Positions 1 to 8,500 of a DNA stretch of 64,000 nt are shown piece after piece (within the stretch, counting starts at the first letter, position 1; each line of letters opens with the position of its first letter). The stretch covers positions 124,001 through 188,000 of the forward strand of contig NZ_CAJPUX010000002.1 in NCBI RefSeq assembly GCF_905397285.1, given 5' to 3'. This stretch comes from Cupriavidus plantarum (GTDB lineage Bacteria > Pseudomonadota > Gammaproteobacteria > Burkholderiales > Burkholderiaceae). The notes beneath the pieces were generated by a model that searched no databases, had not been told where the DNA came from, and worked only from the letters and a program-made list of their open reading frames with translations. A program made the translations under genes and the position numbers.

Positions 1-408
1 TTTTTCCTGCTTCACAACTTCTCCGGAAGAGCCCGCGAGGGTTCTGGCGGCTGACGACGGTACGAGGGATGAAACATTCGCTCTCGGCACCGGTGCGGGA
101 TATCCCGCAGCCGCCCTGGATTTGCGGCGCTGCCAGAAGAGAAGGGGAATACTTCAGGCCAAAGAGTAACAAAGTTTTACAAACCTTGACGAGAGCGAGT
201 GCTAACCGCCACTAGAGCCTTTGCTCTAAGATTGTCGTTGAGAAAATTGTGAAGTTGAGATAACTCCCCCGAGTGGAAGTTATGACGCTGCGGAAAGAAT
301 CGCCCTCGTCACAAATCATCAACTCAAGGTTTGCAAAGAGGCTGCCGATAGACTTCGGTGGCAGCAAAAGTGATTCTTCCGAACGTTTTTTCGTGAAGAA
401 ATTTGCTT

Positions 409-473
409 CCCGCTTACACCTACCATCAGGGGTTTCCCTGATAGAAGGTCGATTTACACCTCATGTAAGCGGG
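409..473. repeat. Nested inverted repeat
   Basis: The outer arms CCCGCTTACA (409-418) and TGTAAGCGGG (464-473) are perfectly complementary over 10 bp. They enclose a second perfect hairpin, ATCAGGG (425-431) with CCCTGAT (436-442). TTACACCT also occurs twice as a direct repeat (414-421 and 454-461). As RNA this would form a stable two-tier stem; as DNA it could be a regulator binding site. I do not recognise the family. Confidence 0.7.
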
Positions 474-530
474 TTTATATTCGTGGCCTGAGCCAAATTT
501 CCGGTTCTTCTACAGCAGTCCTGAAAGCCT

Positions 531-561
531 ACGAGCACCCCGCGCGTGGGCTTCTTTTTTT
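531..561 (+). terminator. Possible intrinsic terminator
   Basis: A short imperfect GC stem (AGC and CC pairing with GG and GCT, with one bulged A) is followed by TTCTTTTTTT. It resembles a factor-independent terminator on the plus strand, ending whatever transcript crosses 200-530. The stem is weak, so the call is tentative. Confidence 0.4.
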
Positions 562-847
562 GGCGAGCCCGCGTCGCTCTGCACCGCGACCTTCGTCGCG
601 GGACCGTTTTCCGGCGTCCATCAGAGTGCACGGAAGCTATTAAACGCCACCTGGCGGCGGGTCAATTTGCCGAACTGCCAGTGTTTTTCCCGTCATTTCA
701 ATTTCTGCCTCAAGTCGGCTTGCGCCCCGCCGTTAGGGCCCCCGTGCGTCCCCCCCGGATGGCCCGGCCTGCAATGGCCTGACATGCCCCGGGGGTGAAA
801 CGCCGCTCCTGCCAAACCAAAGCGAACAAGAGAGAAGGGGAACGGTG

Positions 848-2974
848 ATGGGCTTGCGAAATACAGGCATCGGGACGAGGCTGTCCCTGGCATTTCTGCT
901 GGTGGTCGTCCTGCTGGCTGCTGTCGCGGCCGTGGGCGTGTCGTCGCTGCACGGCATGAACGACGCCATGCATACGGCGGTCGAGCAGCGGCTGCTGCGC
1001 GTGCTAGACCTCAACCGCGTCAAGGGCGACGCGCAGCAGATCGGCATGCTGGTCCGCGACGCGGCGTTGTCACAGGATCCCGCGCTCGTCACGCGGAACG
1101 CCGAGCGCATCGTCGCGGTACGCGAGGACGTGGCACGTACGCTCAGCGAGTTTGGAAGGCTGCTCGAACAATCTGGACATCCCGACCGCAAGGCGATGCT
1201 GGAGTCCCTGACCGAGGCGCGAGACGGCTATAACAAGCAGCTCGATGCGGTGGTCCAGCAGCTCCGCGCCGGCGACTTCGACGGTGCGCGTAGCGCGCTC
1301 GCCAATGGCGTGGCCCAGGCGCAGGTGCCATATTTCAGCAAGCTCGACGAACTGTCGGCTTCCGGCCGCAAGATGGCGATCACCGCCGTCGGTGCCGCGA
1401 GCGAGCGTTACGAACTCACGCGGGACGTGCTGATCGGGCTGGCCGTGGTGGCCGCTGTAGTGGCCGTCCTGCTGGGTATCGCGATGACGCGTTCTATCAC
1501 GCGGCCTGCGCGACATGCGCTGGATGCGGCCGAGGCCCTGTCGGCGGGCCGTCTCGGCCATGCGATCGAAGTGCGTAGCCAGGACGAAATGGGCCGCATG
1601 CTCGGCGCGCTCGAGGGCGCTTTCGGTCAGTTGCGTGGCCTCGTGTTCGGGATCCAGCAGGCCGCCGGCTCGATCGACACCGCCGCGCGCGAGATCAGCA
1701 CCGGCAACACGGATCTGTCCCAGCGCACGGAGGAGCAGGCCGCTTCGCTCGAACAGACCGCCGCGTCGATGGAACAGTTGACCTCCACGGTGCGCCAGAA
1801 CGCCGAGAACGCGCGTCAGGCCAATCAGCTGGCGGTCAACGCGTCGGATGTCGCCAGCGAAGGTGGCCGCGCCGTGCGCGGCGTAGTGGAGACCATGGAG
1901 GGCATTTCCAAGTCTTCGCAACGCGTGAGCGAGATCATCGGCGTGATCGAGGGCATTGCGTTCCAGACCAATATTCTCGCGCTCAACGCCGCCGTGGAAG
2001 CGGCGCGCGCGGGCGAGCAGGGACGTGGATTCTCGGTGGTGGCGGCGGAAGTGCGCACGCTGGCGCAGCGGTCTTCCGCGGCGGCGAAGGAAATCGGCGA
2101 ACTGATCAACGGGTCGGTCCGGCAGGTGCAGGACGGCGCGAAGCAGGTCGAGCAAGCGGGCCGGACCATGGACGACATCGTGGGCGCGGTGCGACGCGTG
2201 ACGGACATCATGGGCGAGATCACGGCCGCGAGCCAGGAGCAATCGGCGGGCATCGAGCAGGTCAGCCTTGCCATCACGCAGATGGAAGGCGTGACCCAGC
2301 AGAATGCGGCGCTCGTCGAAGAAGCGGCAGCCGCTGCCGAAAGCCTGTTGCAGCAGGCGCAGGGCCTGGTGACGGAAGTGGCCAAGTTCGACCTCGGCGG
2401 CATGCAGGCCGCGGCGCCGGCCCATTCAAGCGGTGCCCATGCGATTGCCCATGCCGCGGTCCCCGCACTCGCGGCGCCGTCCGCGCCAGCGTTGCCATCG
2501 CGCAGGCCAACGGCCCTCGCGGCGCCCATCGCGGCACACACCGCGGCACACACCGCGGCACACACCGCGGCACACACCGCGCGCGTGCGGGCGATCTCCC
2601 GCCCGGTCATCGCATCCGCCGCCGCGCCGGCTGGCGCACGCGTGAGCGTATCGGCCAGCGTATCGGCGAACGCATCGGCTACCGCATCGGCCGCGGCAAA
2701 GTCGGCCCCGCGCACGGTCCCAACCGCCGCCCCGGCCCCCCGCGCGGAGCGCGAACCCGCCGTGCCCGCGGCGGTGCGTCCGCCGGTCGTTCGCAAGCCG
2801 CAGTCGTCCGTGCTGCCCACGCGCACGCCCGCGACACCGGCCAAAGCGCGTGGTCCGGTGGAGCGTCAGCGTCGCGAGCCGGTGCTGCAGCCGGCGCGCC
2901 GTCCGGGCCATGCCCGTCCCGCCGCAAGCCCCGCGCTCGCGACGGCTGGCGCCAGCGAGTGGGAAACTTTCTGA
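848..2974 (+). CDS. Methyl-accepting chemotaxis protein with CheR tether
   Basis: Membrane chemoreceptor of about 708 residues. The order is a short cytoplasmic start, TM1 (about 12-33), a periplasmic four-helix-bundle-type sensor, TM2 (about 190-212), a HAMP domain, and the methyl-accepting signalling hairpin, whose highly conserved tip reads AFQTNILALNAAVEAARAGE. A long Ala/Pro-rich disordered tail then ends in EWETF, the W-x-x-F pentapeptide that recruits CheR/CheB in Tar/Tsr-type receptors. The tail carries two sets of 12-bp tandem repeats. ATG 848 is preferred over GTG 845 because GAGAAGGGG lies just upstream. No other chemotaxis gene is in the window, so it presumably works with a remote che cluster. 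The ligand cannot be told. Confidence 0.95.
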   Translation: MGLRNTGIGTRLSLAFLLVVVLLAAVAAVGVSSLHGMNDAMHTAVEQRLLRVLDLNRVKGDAQQIGMLVRDAALSQDPALVTRNAERIVAVREDVARTLSEFGRLLEQSGHPDRKAMLESLTEARDGYNKQLDAVVQQLRAGDFDGARSALANGVAQAQVPYFSKLDELSASGRKMAITAVGAASERYELTRDVLIGLAVVAAVVAVLLGIAMTRSITRPARHALDAAEALSAGRLGHAIEVRSQDEMGRMLGALEGAFGQLRGLVFGIQQAAGSIDTAAREISTGNTDLSQRTEEQAASLEQTAASMEQLTSTVRQNAENARQANQLAVNASDVASEGGRAVRGVVETMEGISKSSQRVSEIIGVIEGIAFQTNILALNAAVEAARAGEQGRGFSVVAAEVRTLAQRSSAAAKEIGELINGSVRQVQDGAKQVEQAGRTMDDIVGAVRRVTDIMGEITAASQEQSAGIEQVSLAITQMEGVTQQNAALVEEAAAAAESLLQQAQGLVTEVAKFDLGGMQAAAPAHSSGAHAIAHAAVPALAAPSAPALPSRRPTALAAPIAAHTAAHTAAHTAAHTARVRAISRPVIASAAAPAGARVSVSASVSANASATASAAAKSAPRTVPTAAPAPRAEREPAVPAAVRPPVVRKPQSSVLPTRTPATPAKARGPVERQRREPVLQPARRPGHARPAASPALATAGASEWETF
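2531..2578 (+). repeat. Four perfect 12-bp tandem repeats in chemoreceptor tail
   Basis: The unit GCGGCACACACC occurs four times without mismatch. In frame it encodes repeated Ala-His-Thr-Ala in the disordered C-terminal tail. Loss or gain of one unit would change the tether length by four residues without a frameshift. Confidence 0.95.
2645..2692 (+). repeat. Four imperfect 12-bp tandem repeats
   Basis: Four related 12-bp units, of the form AGCGTATCGGCC with a few substitutions, follow the perfect array by 66 bp and encode a Ser/Val/Ala-rich stretch of the same receptor tail. Confidence 0.85.
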
Positions 2975-2997
2975 AAGAAAGCGGACATGCGCGTCAG

Positions 2998-3028
2998 AGG
3001 AGAAACCGCCTACAATGGCGGTTCTCCT
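2998..3028 (+). terminator. Hairpin after the chemoreceptor gene
   Basis: AGGAGAAACCGCC and GGCGGTTCTCCT form a long stem with one bulged A around a TACAAT loop, 24 bp after the chemoreceptor stop. There is no U-run, so it is either a rho-independent-like 3' end stabiliser or a structure in the leader of the next gene. A possible ATG at 3015 lies inside it, which argues against that start for the MFS gene. Confidence 0.45.
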
Positions 3029-3083
3029 TGATCACAAGAGCAGACAAGGCCAACGCGGGCCCGTGCCGTCTTCAGGCACAACG

Positions 3084-4706
3084 ATGAGCCCCGAGCGCCG
3101 CCGTCTGCCGCGCTCCATGCCTTCCTCTCCCCCCGCCCGAGACCCGATGGTCTCCGCTGCCGCCCCCACCCCTTCGGCTTCCACGCAGGCGCCATTGCCG
3201 CAGGTCCCCGTCACGCAGGTGCTGTTCGGCCTCATGCTCGCGATCCTGCTTGGCGCGCTGGAGCAATCGATCGTCGCGGTCGTGCTGCCCGACATCGCGT
3301 TGCAGCTCAACGGCTTCGACGACATGGCGTGGGTGATCTCCGCCTACCTCGTGGCGTCCACCGTCGTGACGCCGATCTACGGCAAGCTCTCCGACGTGCT
3401 TGGCCGCCGCGCGGTGCTCAGCTTTTCGATCGTGCTGTTCACGCTCGCATCGGTGTTCTGCGCGATGGCCACGTCGATGCCCATGCTGATCCTTGCACGT
3501 ATCCTCCAGGGTCTCGGCGGTGGCGGTCTGATCTCGGTGTCGCAGGCGACCATCGGCGATGTCGTGCCGCTGCGCGAACGCGGCCGTTATCAGGGCTACG
3601 TCAGTGGCGTGTGGGCGGTGGCCAGTATGGCGGGCCCCGTTATTGGCGGGTATCTCGCGCACTGGCTGTCGTGGCGCTGGATCTTCTGGATCAATCTGCC
3701 GCTCGCGCTGATTGCGCTGATCGTCGTGCGGCGCGCGCTGCGGCATTTGCCCGTCAGCGGGCGGCGTCATCGTATCGATTATCCGGGCGCACTGCTCTTC
3801 GGCGGCGGTCTGACGGGCGTGCTCGTGTTCCTCACACGGCTTGGGCAGGGACATTCGCCGCTGGAGGCCGCATCCATTGGCCTGCTGCTCGCGGGGTTGC
3901 TGGGGCTGGCGATCTTCGTCTGGCAGGAGCGCCGCGCGACCGATCCGGTGATCCCGCTCGATCTGCTTACGGTACCCACCGTGGCGATCTGCTGCACGAC
4001 GCTATTCCTGTGTTTCTTCCAGCTGATCGCAATGTCGGTGCTGCTACCCCTCCGGTTTCAGGTAGTGGGCGGCGCGCCCGCCGATATCGCGGCGCTGCGC
4101 CTCGTGCCGCTGACGCTGGCGATTCCGTTAGGCGCGTTTATCTCCGGACGCATGATGTCGTGGACGGGGCGCTACAAGCCGCTGCAGATGACGGGATCGG
4201 TCATCGCGCCCATCGCTATCGTGGGGCTGGCGTTTGTGCCGGTCCATGACGTACTGCCGAGCCTGCTGGTGATGGTGGTGCTCGGTGTGTCGCTCGGTCT
4301 GCAATTCCCCAGCGGTCTCGTGGCCACGCAGAACGCGGTGCCGCAACAGCAAATGGGCATTGCCACGGCGCTCACGGCCTTCTCGCGTTTGCTCGGCGGC
4401 GCAGTCGGCGTGGCCGTCCTGACCACGGTGTTGATTGCCCTGCTGCGCCATAGCGGCGTGGCGATGTCGGCGGGACACGCGGGGGAGGACGTGCTGATGA
4501 GCATGTTCCGTCGGGCACTGAGCGGGGCGGATCAGGCGGATGCGATGGCGGTACGCGCCGCGGCCGAACATGCGTTTCGCACGCTGTTCCTGCTGAGCGC
4601 CGCGGTGTCGCTGATTTCGCCGTTCTTGGTGATGCGGCTCAAGGAAGTGGCGCTGCGGGGAAGCCCGGCGGAAGCGGCGAAGGCAGCCGCGGCGGCAGCC
4701 GAGTAA
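3084..4706 (+). CDS. MFS transporter, DHA2 (14-TM) drug/H+ antiporter type
   Basis: Inner-membrane proton-coupled efflux protein of about 540 residues. The first helix carries the DHA2 signature region (LEQSIVAVVLPDIA), and a motif-A-like loop (YGKLSDVLGRR) follows TM2. The ARILQGLGGGG segment and about 14 hydrophobic helices fit the EmrB/QacA family. The start is uncertain: ATG 3084, 3117 and 3147 are all in frame before the first helix, and none has a strong ribosome binding site. The frame stays open upstream to 2850, but that part overlaps the chemoreceptor tail. The gene is convergent with the autotransporter, 15 bp away. Substrate unknown; multidrug export is the family default. Confidence 0.9.
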   Translation: MSPERRRLPRSMPSSPPARDPMVSAAAPTPSASTQAPLPQVPVTQVLFGLMLAILLGALEQSIVAVVLPDIALQLNGFDDMAWVISAYLVASTVVTPIYGKLSDVLGRRAVLSFSIVLFTLASVFCAMATSMPMLILARILQGLGGGGLISVSQATIGDVVPLRERGRYQGYVSGVWAVASMAGPVIGGYLAHWLSWRWIFWINLPLALIALIVVRRALRHLPVSGRRHRIDYPGALLFGGGLTGVLVFLTRLGQGHSPLEAASIGLLLAGLLGLAIFVWQERRATDPVIPLDLLTVPTVAICCTTLFLCFFQLIAMSVLLPLRFQVVGGAPADIAALRLVPLTLAIPLGAFISGRMMSWTGRYKPLQMTGSVIAPIAIVGLAFVPVHDVLPSLLVMVVLGVSLGLQFPSGLVATQNAVPQQQMGIATALTAFSRLLGGAVGVAVLTTVLIALLRHSGVAMSAGHAGEDVLMSMFRRALSGADQADAMAVRAAAEHAFRTLFLLSAAVSLISPFLVMRLKEVALRGSPAEAAKAAAAAAE

Positions 4707-4721
4707 TTGGCGGCCAACTCA

Positions 4722-7490
4722 TTACCAGCACCAGCGCACGCCGAGGCGGCCGAACAGACTGTTCTCCCGCGACCCGTCGATGTTTGTCGCGTAGCTCACC
4801 GTCGCGTATGCGCTGCCGTGCGCGCTCAGTTGGGCGACGACGCCCGCGCCGAACTGGGCGGAACTCGCGTTGACGCTGGTGCCAATCGCATCGATCCCCG
4901 CAAACACCGTCTGGTCGGTTCCGCCGAAGCGCCGGACGACGTTCGCGCGCAGATAGGGCATCCAGACGATTCCGCGATACATGACGCGGTTCTCCACCCT
5001 GACGCCCGCGCGGACGAGCCAGCCGTCGGCCGTACGAAACGCTACGCGGGACACGCCGTCGTCCGCGATATCGTCCACATTCACGCGCTGCCAGATGACC
5101 TGTACCTGAGGCTCGATCGTCATGCCAGAGCCGGCCGTCAGCGGTACGCCGGCCTCGACCGAAGTCGCTATCGAGGTACCGTCGGTGCGCGCGCCGAGCC
5201 CGCCGCCCCCACCGACCCCTGGTATAGAACGCGGCGATACGGTCAGCGCGCTGCCTTGCACGACCGTATCGGTGTACCAGCCAGACGGCCCGATGTGGGT
5301 CCAGTACAGGCCGAGCGTGTAGGCATCGATGTCCAGCGTACCGACCGTCGACCCCGGAAACCCTAGCGCGAAGCCGCTGACGTCGCCGGTGGCATGAGCG
5401 AAGGCGGCCATCGCGCCATAGTGGTTGCGGTGTCCCGACGAGTCGGCATCGGCATAGACATCCTGGCCTAGCTGAAAGCCCGTCATCGTGCCGTCGAAGG
5501 CGGGCGTGACATCGCCGCGCTGGCCCTGTTGTGCGCGGCCACCCCAGATGCGCGCCCAACTGGCGGGCAAGTTTCGCGATACGGACGGGGACGGTGCATC
5601 CGGCATTCCGGATGCGCGGACGTCGAGCAGTGACTGCTGTCCTTGCCGATCATGGAACGTGCCGATCTGCTGTATGCCCAGTTCGCGCGCGACGGCGGGC
5701 ACCTCCGCATAGACGGGCACCTCCGCGCGATACAGGGGCACGGGGCCGCTTCCGGCCGGGACGACCGGCAACGGCGGCGTGCCGGGCGCCGCGATTGGCG
5801 CGCCCGGCGCGTCCGGTGGGGGCGGTGCGTTGGGCGTGTCGGGCGTATTCGGTGTGTTGGGTGTGTTGGGTGTGTTGGGTGTGGTCGTCGAGGGTGGCCC
5901 CGGCGGCGCAGGCGGCACCGTGGAACGTAGATACCAACTGTCCGCCGTGCCGGCGGTGACGCCGCCTCGATACAGGTAATAGGTGTAGGCGCCCGCGCTG
6001 ACGGACCCGCCCGACAGCACAAACGCATCGGGGGCGGATGTCGCGCCGCCGATGGCCCGTACCATCGCTATGCCGTCGCTCGCCGTCAGCCCGCCCGTCC
6101 CGCCTGCATTGGTCAGCATGATCGTGGTGACGCCGCGGATGGCACCGCCCGAAACCACGAGCCGCGAGACCGGTGAGTCATCGTTGCCCAGCACGCCGGT
6201 GGCGCGCAGCGTCCCGTGGTTGCCCGTATAGTCCCCGGCGATGGTCAACTGCCCGCCGGCGGTTCCATCCCCCGGGCGTACCACTCCGCTGTTGACCACA
6301 CCGCCCGTGAGTGTGCCGCCGCCCGCGAGGACAGCGCCCGCGCGCACTGCCGTGTTGCCGCCGATCGCGCTATCCAGATGGAATGTCCCCGTCTGCAGTT
6401 CGATGTTTCGGAAGGCGCCGTTGCCGCGCCATCGCCAGTCGTCGCCCTGCATGCGCAGCGTGGCAAAGCGCGTGAAGCCGTTGTCGGCAGTGCCGCTGCC
6501 TTGCAACACGAGTGCCGTTGCCGCGTTGCCGCCGCCATCGGCCGTTCCGCGGATGACGGAGCCCGATTGCAGCACCAGTGTATTGGCCCCCGAGCCCATC
6601 GAGACCGCAAGGCCGGCGTCGCCCTGCAACAGGCCAGCATTGATGACGGTGGTCGCGCCGTTGAGCGTACGTACCGCGGCGGCCTGCCGCGCGACGATTT
6701 GCCCGCCCGTCTGGTTCTCGATGGTGGCTGTGAAGGCCGCGCTTGCCGTGTTGGAGAACACGGCGTCCGCGCCGCTTCCGCGCGTCTCGATGCTACCGGT
6801 ATTGACGAAGCTGTTGTGGTTGCCTTGCATATAGGCGGCAAAGCTCGCGTTACCGTACGTCAGCAGCATGCCGCGATTGGTGACCGTTCCGCTTCCGCCG
6901 AGGATCGACATCGCGCGCGCGTTGCTGCCGGTGGTAGTGACCGTGCCTGTGTTGAGCAGCGTGTTGCCGGTCTGCCCCGAATTTGTCTGGCCCCATGCCG
7001 CAGTCATGCCATAGGCGTTGGGCCCCGCGGTGCGGATGGTTCCATGATTGACGAGCATATTGCCGCTGCCATTGGCGGCGATGGCGTCGTTGAAGGCGCC
7101 CGTCGTATCGATGACGCCGCGCGCGGTGACGATGAGGTTGTTGCCATCGCCAATACCGACGAGCACGGCGCCGCGATTACTGCCGGTGGCCGCGCCGCCG
7201 CTGAGCGATAGCCGACCGTCATTCACGATGCGGCTGCCCGTATCGACGCGAAAGGCGGTGGGCGCCGTGAGATTGCTGAATGCGGCGCGGCTGTCGGCAC
7301 CGATACTGACCGTCACGTGATCGCTGCCAGCGATGGCGAGCACCGGTACGGAAACCGTGCCGGTGCATGTCACGGTGGTGCCGCTACCCGGCGCTGGATC
7401 GTCGCACGCCGCGTCGCTGGCGGCAGGATGCGCGAACGGACCGGCAACGGCTAGCAGTGCGCTCAATCGCAGGCGAAGGCATGCGGTCAA
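4722..7490 (-). CDS. Autotransporter (type Va) with beta-helix passenger
   Basis: About 922 residues. A hydrophobic N-terminal signal (about 1-26) leads into a Gly/Thr/Asn-rich passenger made of repeated short strands typical of right-handed beta-helices (motifs such as VNTGTV and GSGTVTNRG). A Pro/Asn/Thr linker with NTP repeats follows (about residues 535-570), then a C-terminal beta-barrel of about 270 residues ending in an aromatic residue (RWCW), as expected for outer-membrane insertion. The only in-frame start near the signal is TTG 7490, preceded by GGAG. The gene stands alone, with no partner secretion gene. Adhesion, autoaggregation or biofilm is plausible from the family; no protease or lipase motif is seen. 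Confidence 0.9.
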   Translation of the reverse strand: MTACLRLRLSALLAVAGPFAHPAASDAACDDPAPGSGTTVTCTGTVSVPVLAIAGSDHVTVSIGADSRAAFSNLTAPTAFRVDTGSRIVNDGRLSLSGGAATGSNRGAVLVGIGDGNNLIVTARGVIDTTGAFNDAIAANGSGNMLVNHGTIRTAGPNAYGMTAAWGQTNSGQTGNTLLNTGTVTTTGSNARAMSILGGSGTVTNRGMLLTYGNASFAAYMQGNHNSFVNTGSIETRGSGADAVFSNTASAAFTATIENQTGGQIVARQAAAVRTLNGATTVINAGLLQGDAGLAVSMGSGANTLVLQSGSVIRGTADGGGNAATALVLQGSGTADNGFTRFATLRMQGDDWRWRGNGAFRNIELQTGTFHLDSAIGGNTAVRAGAVLAGGGTLTGGVVNSGVVRPGDGTAGGQLTIAGDYTGNHGTLRATGVLGNDDSPVSRLVVSGGAIRGVTTIMLTNAGGTGGLTASDGIAMVRAIGGATSAPDAFVLSGGSVSAGAYTYYLYRGGVTAGTADSWYLRSTVPPAPPGPPSTTTPNTPNTPNTPNTPDTPNAPPPPDAPGAPIAAPGTPPLPVVPAGSGPVPLYRAEVPVYAEVPAVARELGIQQIGTFHDRQGQQSLLDVRASGMPDAPSPSVSRNLPASWARIWGGRAQQGQRGDVTPAFDGTMTGFQLGQDVYADADSSGHRNHYGAMAAFAHATGDVSGFALGFPGSTVGTLDIDAYTLGLYWTHIGPSGWYTDTVVQGSALTVSPRSIPGVGGGGGLGARTDGTSIATSVEAGVPLTAGSGMTIEPQVQVIWQRVNVDDIADDGVSRVAFRTADGWLVRAGVRVENRVMYRGIVWMPYLRANVVRRFGGTDQTVFAGIDAIGTSVNASSAQFGAGVVAQLSAHGSAYATVSYATNIDGSRENSLFGRLGVRWCW
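5833..5886 (-). repeat. 9-bp tandem repeats in autotransporter linker
   Basis: Six 9-bp units, three of them identical (GGTGTGTTG on the plus strand, 5851-5877), encode the Asn-Thr-Pro repeats between passenger and barrel. Each unit is three codons, so copy-number change keeps the frame. Confidence 0.85.
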
Positions 7491-7544
7491 GACGACTCCA
7501 CGCGTGGATTACGCTGTAGAGACTAGGTGAGCGCCATATCGCAA

Positions 7545-8465
7545 TCAAGCAGTGTCTGACGGGGTATCGTGCCGTAGCGCGCGCCGGCGCGCCCGCGCCG
7601 CTAGTCCCGGACCCAGCGTCCATCGCATCGCGGGCGCCAACAGCTGCATGGCCGCCAGCGAAAACGGCCGCCGCAGCGACGCCCCGTCGAGCCGCAGCAT
7701 CTCCCGCGCCCACGGGGGCAGCAACGCCACGCCCGCATCGGTCATCACCCGCACCGCGGGCAGCAACTGACGCCGCGCCACGGGCATCGACATCACGAGC
7801 CGCACGACCTCATGCGTGCGCTCGCTCGCCACGAGATGCGGACGCTGGGCGGCAAGATAGGCATCGATGGCCGCGCGTGAGTCCGGCACATCCGGTGCGC
7901 CGAGCAACGCCGCGATGCGCGCCTCCTCCGCGAAGTAGCGATCCTGATCGTCAGCCGATAACGGCCCCACATAGCGCAGATATCCCGCCATGAAGCTGGA
8001 TACCTCGGCCACATGGACCCACGTCAGCAAAGCGGGATCGTCGGCGGCATACGACCGGCCATCGGGCGCCGTGCCGCGAACGCTCGCATGAATGCGCCGC
8101 ACGCGCTCGATCAACTGCATCGCATCGGCGCGGTTGCCGTACGTGGTGCCGGCGATGAACTGCGCGGTGCGTCCGAGCCGCCCCTGCATATCGACCCGAA
8201 ACGTCGAGTGGTCCCACACGCCCGAGAGCGCCAGAGGATGCAGCGCCTGCAACAGCAGCGCGCTGACGCCACCGGCAAGCATTGCGGGAAAGTCCGCATG
8301 CACGCGCCAGCAAACCGCATCGGGACCGAAGAGCCCGGGGTCGCCAGGCGGATTGTCGTAGTCGAGCGTGAGGCCGGAATTGCTGCGCGTAATCGCGCGA
8401 ACCTGCGCGCCCGCGTGGTTGCGCAGGCGCGAGATCAAACGATTGGGCCGCGTGTTGACATCCAT
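7545..8465 (-). CDS. Oxygenase MpaB family protein (DUF2236)
   Basis: A 306-residue protein of the MpaB/rubber-oxygenase Lcp superfamily, whose members bind a b-type haem. Visible family features include the early GLFGPDAVCWRVHADFP segment, the GGVSALLLQALHPLAL helix with its conserved His, and TFRVDMQGRLGRTAQFI, followed by TWVHVAEVSSF. No signal peptide is seen. It lies 35 bp downstream of emrB on the same strand and may be co-transcribed, although its reaction has no obvious tie to efflux. The specific substrate is unknown. Confidence 0.85.
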   Translation of the reverse strand: MDVNTRPNRLISRLRNHAGAQVRAITRSNSGLTLDYDNPPGDPGLFGPDAVCWRVHADFPAMLAGGVSALLLQALHPLALSGVWDHSTFRVDMQGRLGRTAQFIAGTTYGNRADAMQLIERVRRIHASVRGTAPDGRSYAADDPALLTWVHVAEVSSFMAGYLRYVGPLSADDQDRYFAEEARIAALLGAPDVPDSRAAIDAYLAAQRPHLVASERTHEVVRLVMSMPVARRQLLPAVRVMTDAGVALLPPWAREMLRLDGASLRRPFSLAAMQLLAPAMRWTLGPGLAARARRRALRHDTPSDTA

Positions 8466-8500
8466 GCCGGCAGCTTACTACGCAAGCCGCCGGCTTGTCC

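Larger units (their letters stand above)
1..844. other. AT-rich non-coding stretch with hairpins
   Basis: No convincing gene is visible in this long stretch before the chemoreceptor. Base composition is clearly lower in G+C than the rest of the window, especially 120-530. It holds a perfect 14-bp palindrome (GCGGGATATCCCGC, 95-108), a GCTGCC/GGCAGC hairpin (341-365), a TTCTTC/GAAGAA pair (374-400), a nested inverted repeat (409-473) and a terminator-like element (531-561). A 72-codon frame at 273-491 exists, but its codon usage is unlike the neighbouring genes. The stretch may be a long regulatory leader, a structured non-coding RNA, or the remains of transferred DNA. Confidence 0.6.

Noticed and set aside
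273-491. 72-codon plus-strand frame in the AT-rich leader
   Set aside because: Codon usage and base composition differ from all nearby genes, hairpins run through it, and the product matches no family I know.
1070-2425. 451-codon minus-strand frame opposite the chemoreceptor
   Set aside because: It lies fully antisense to a well-supported gene and its translation is His/Arg-rich, typical of mirror frames in GC-rich DNA.
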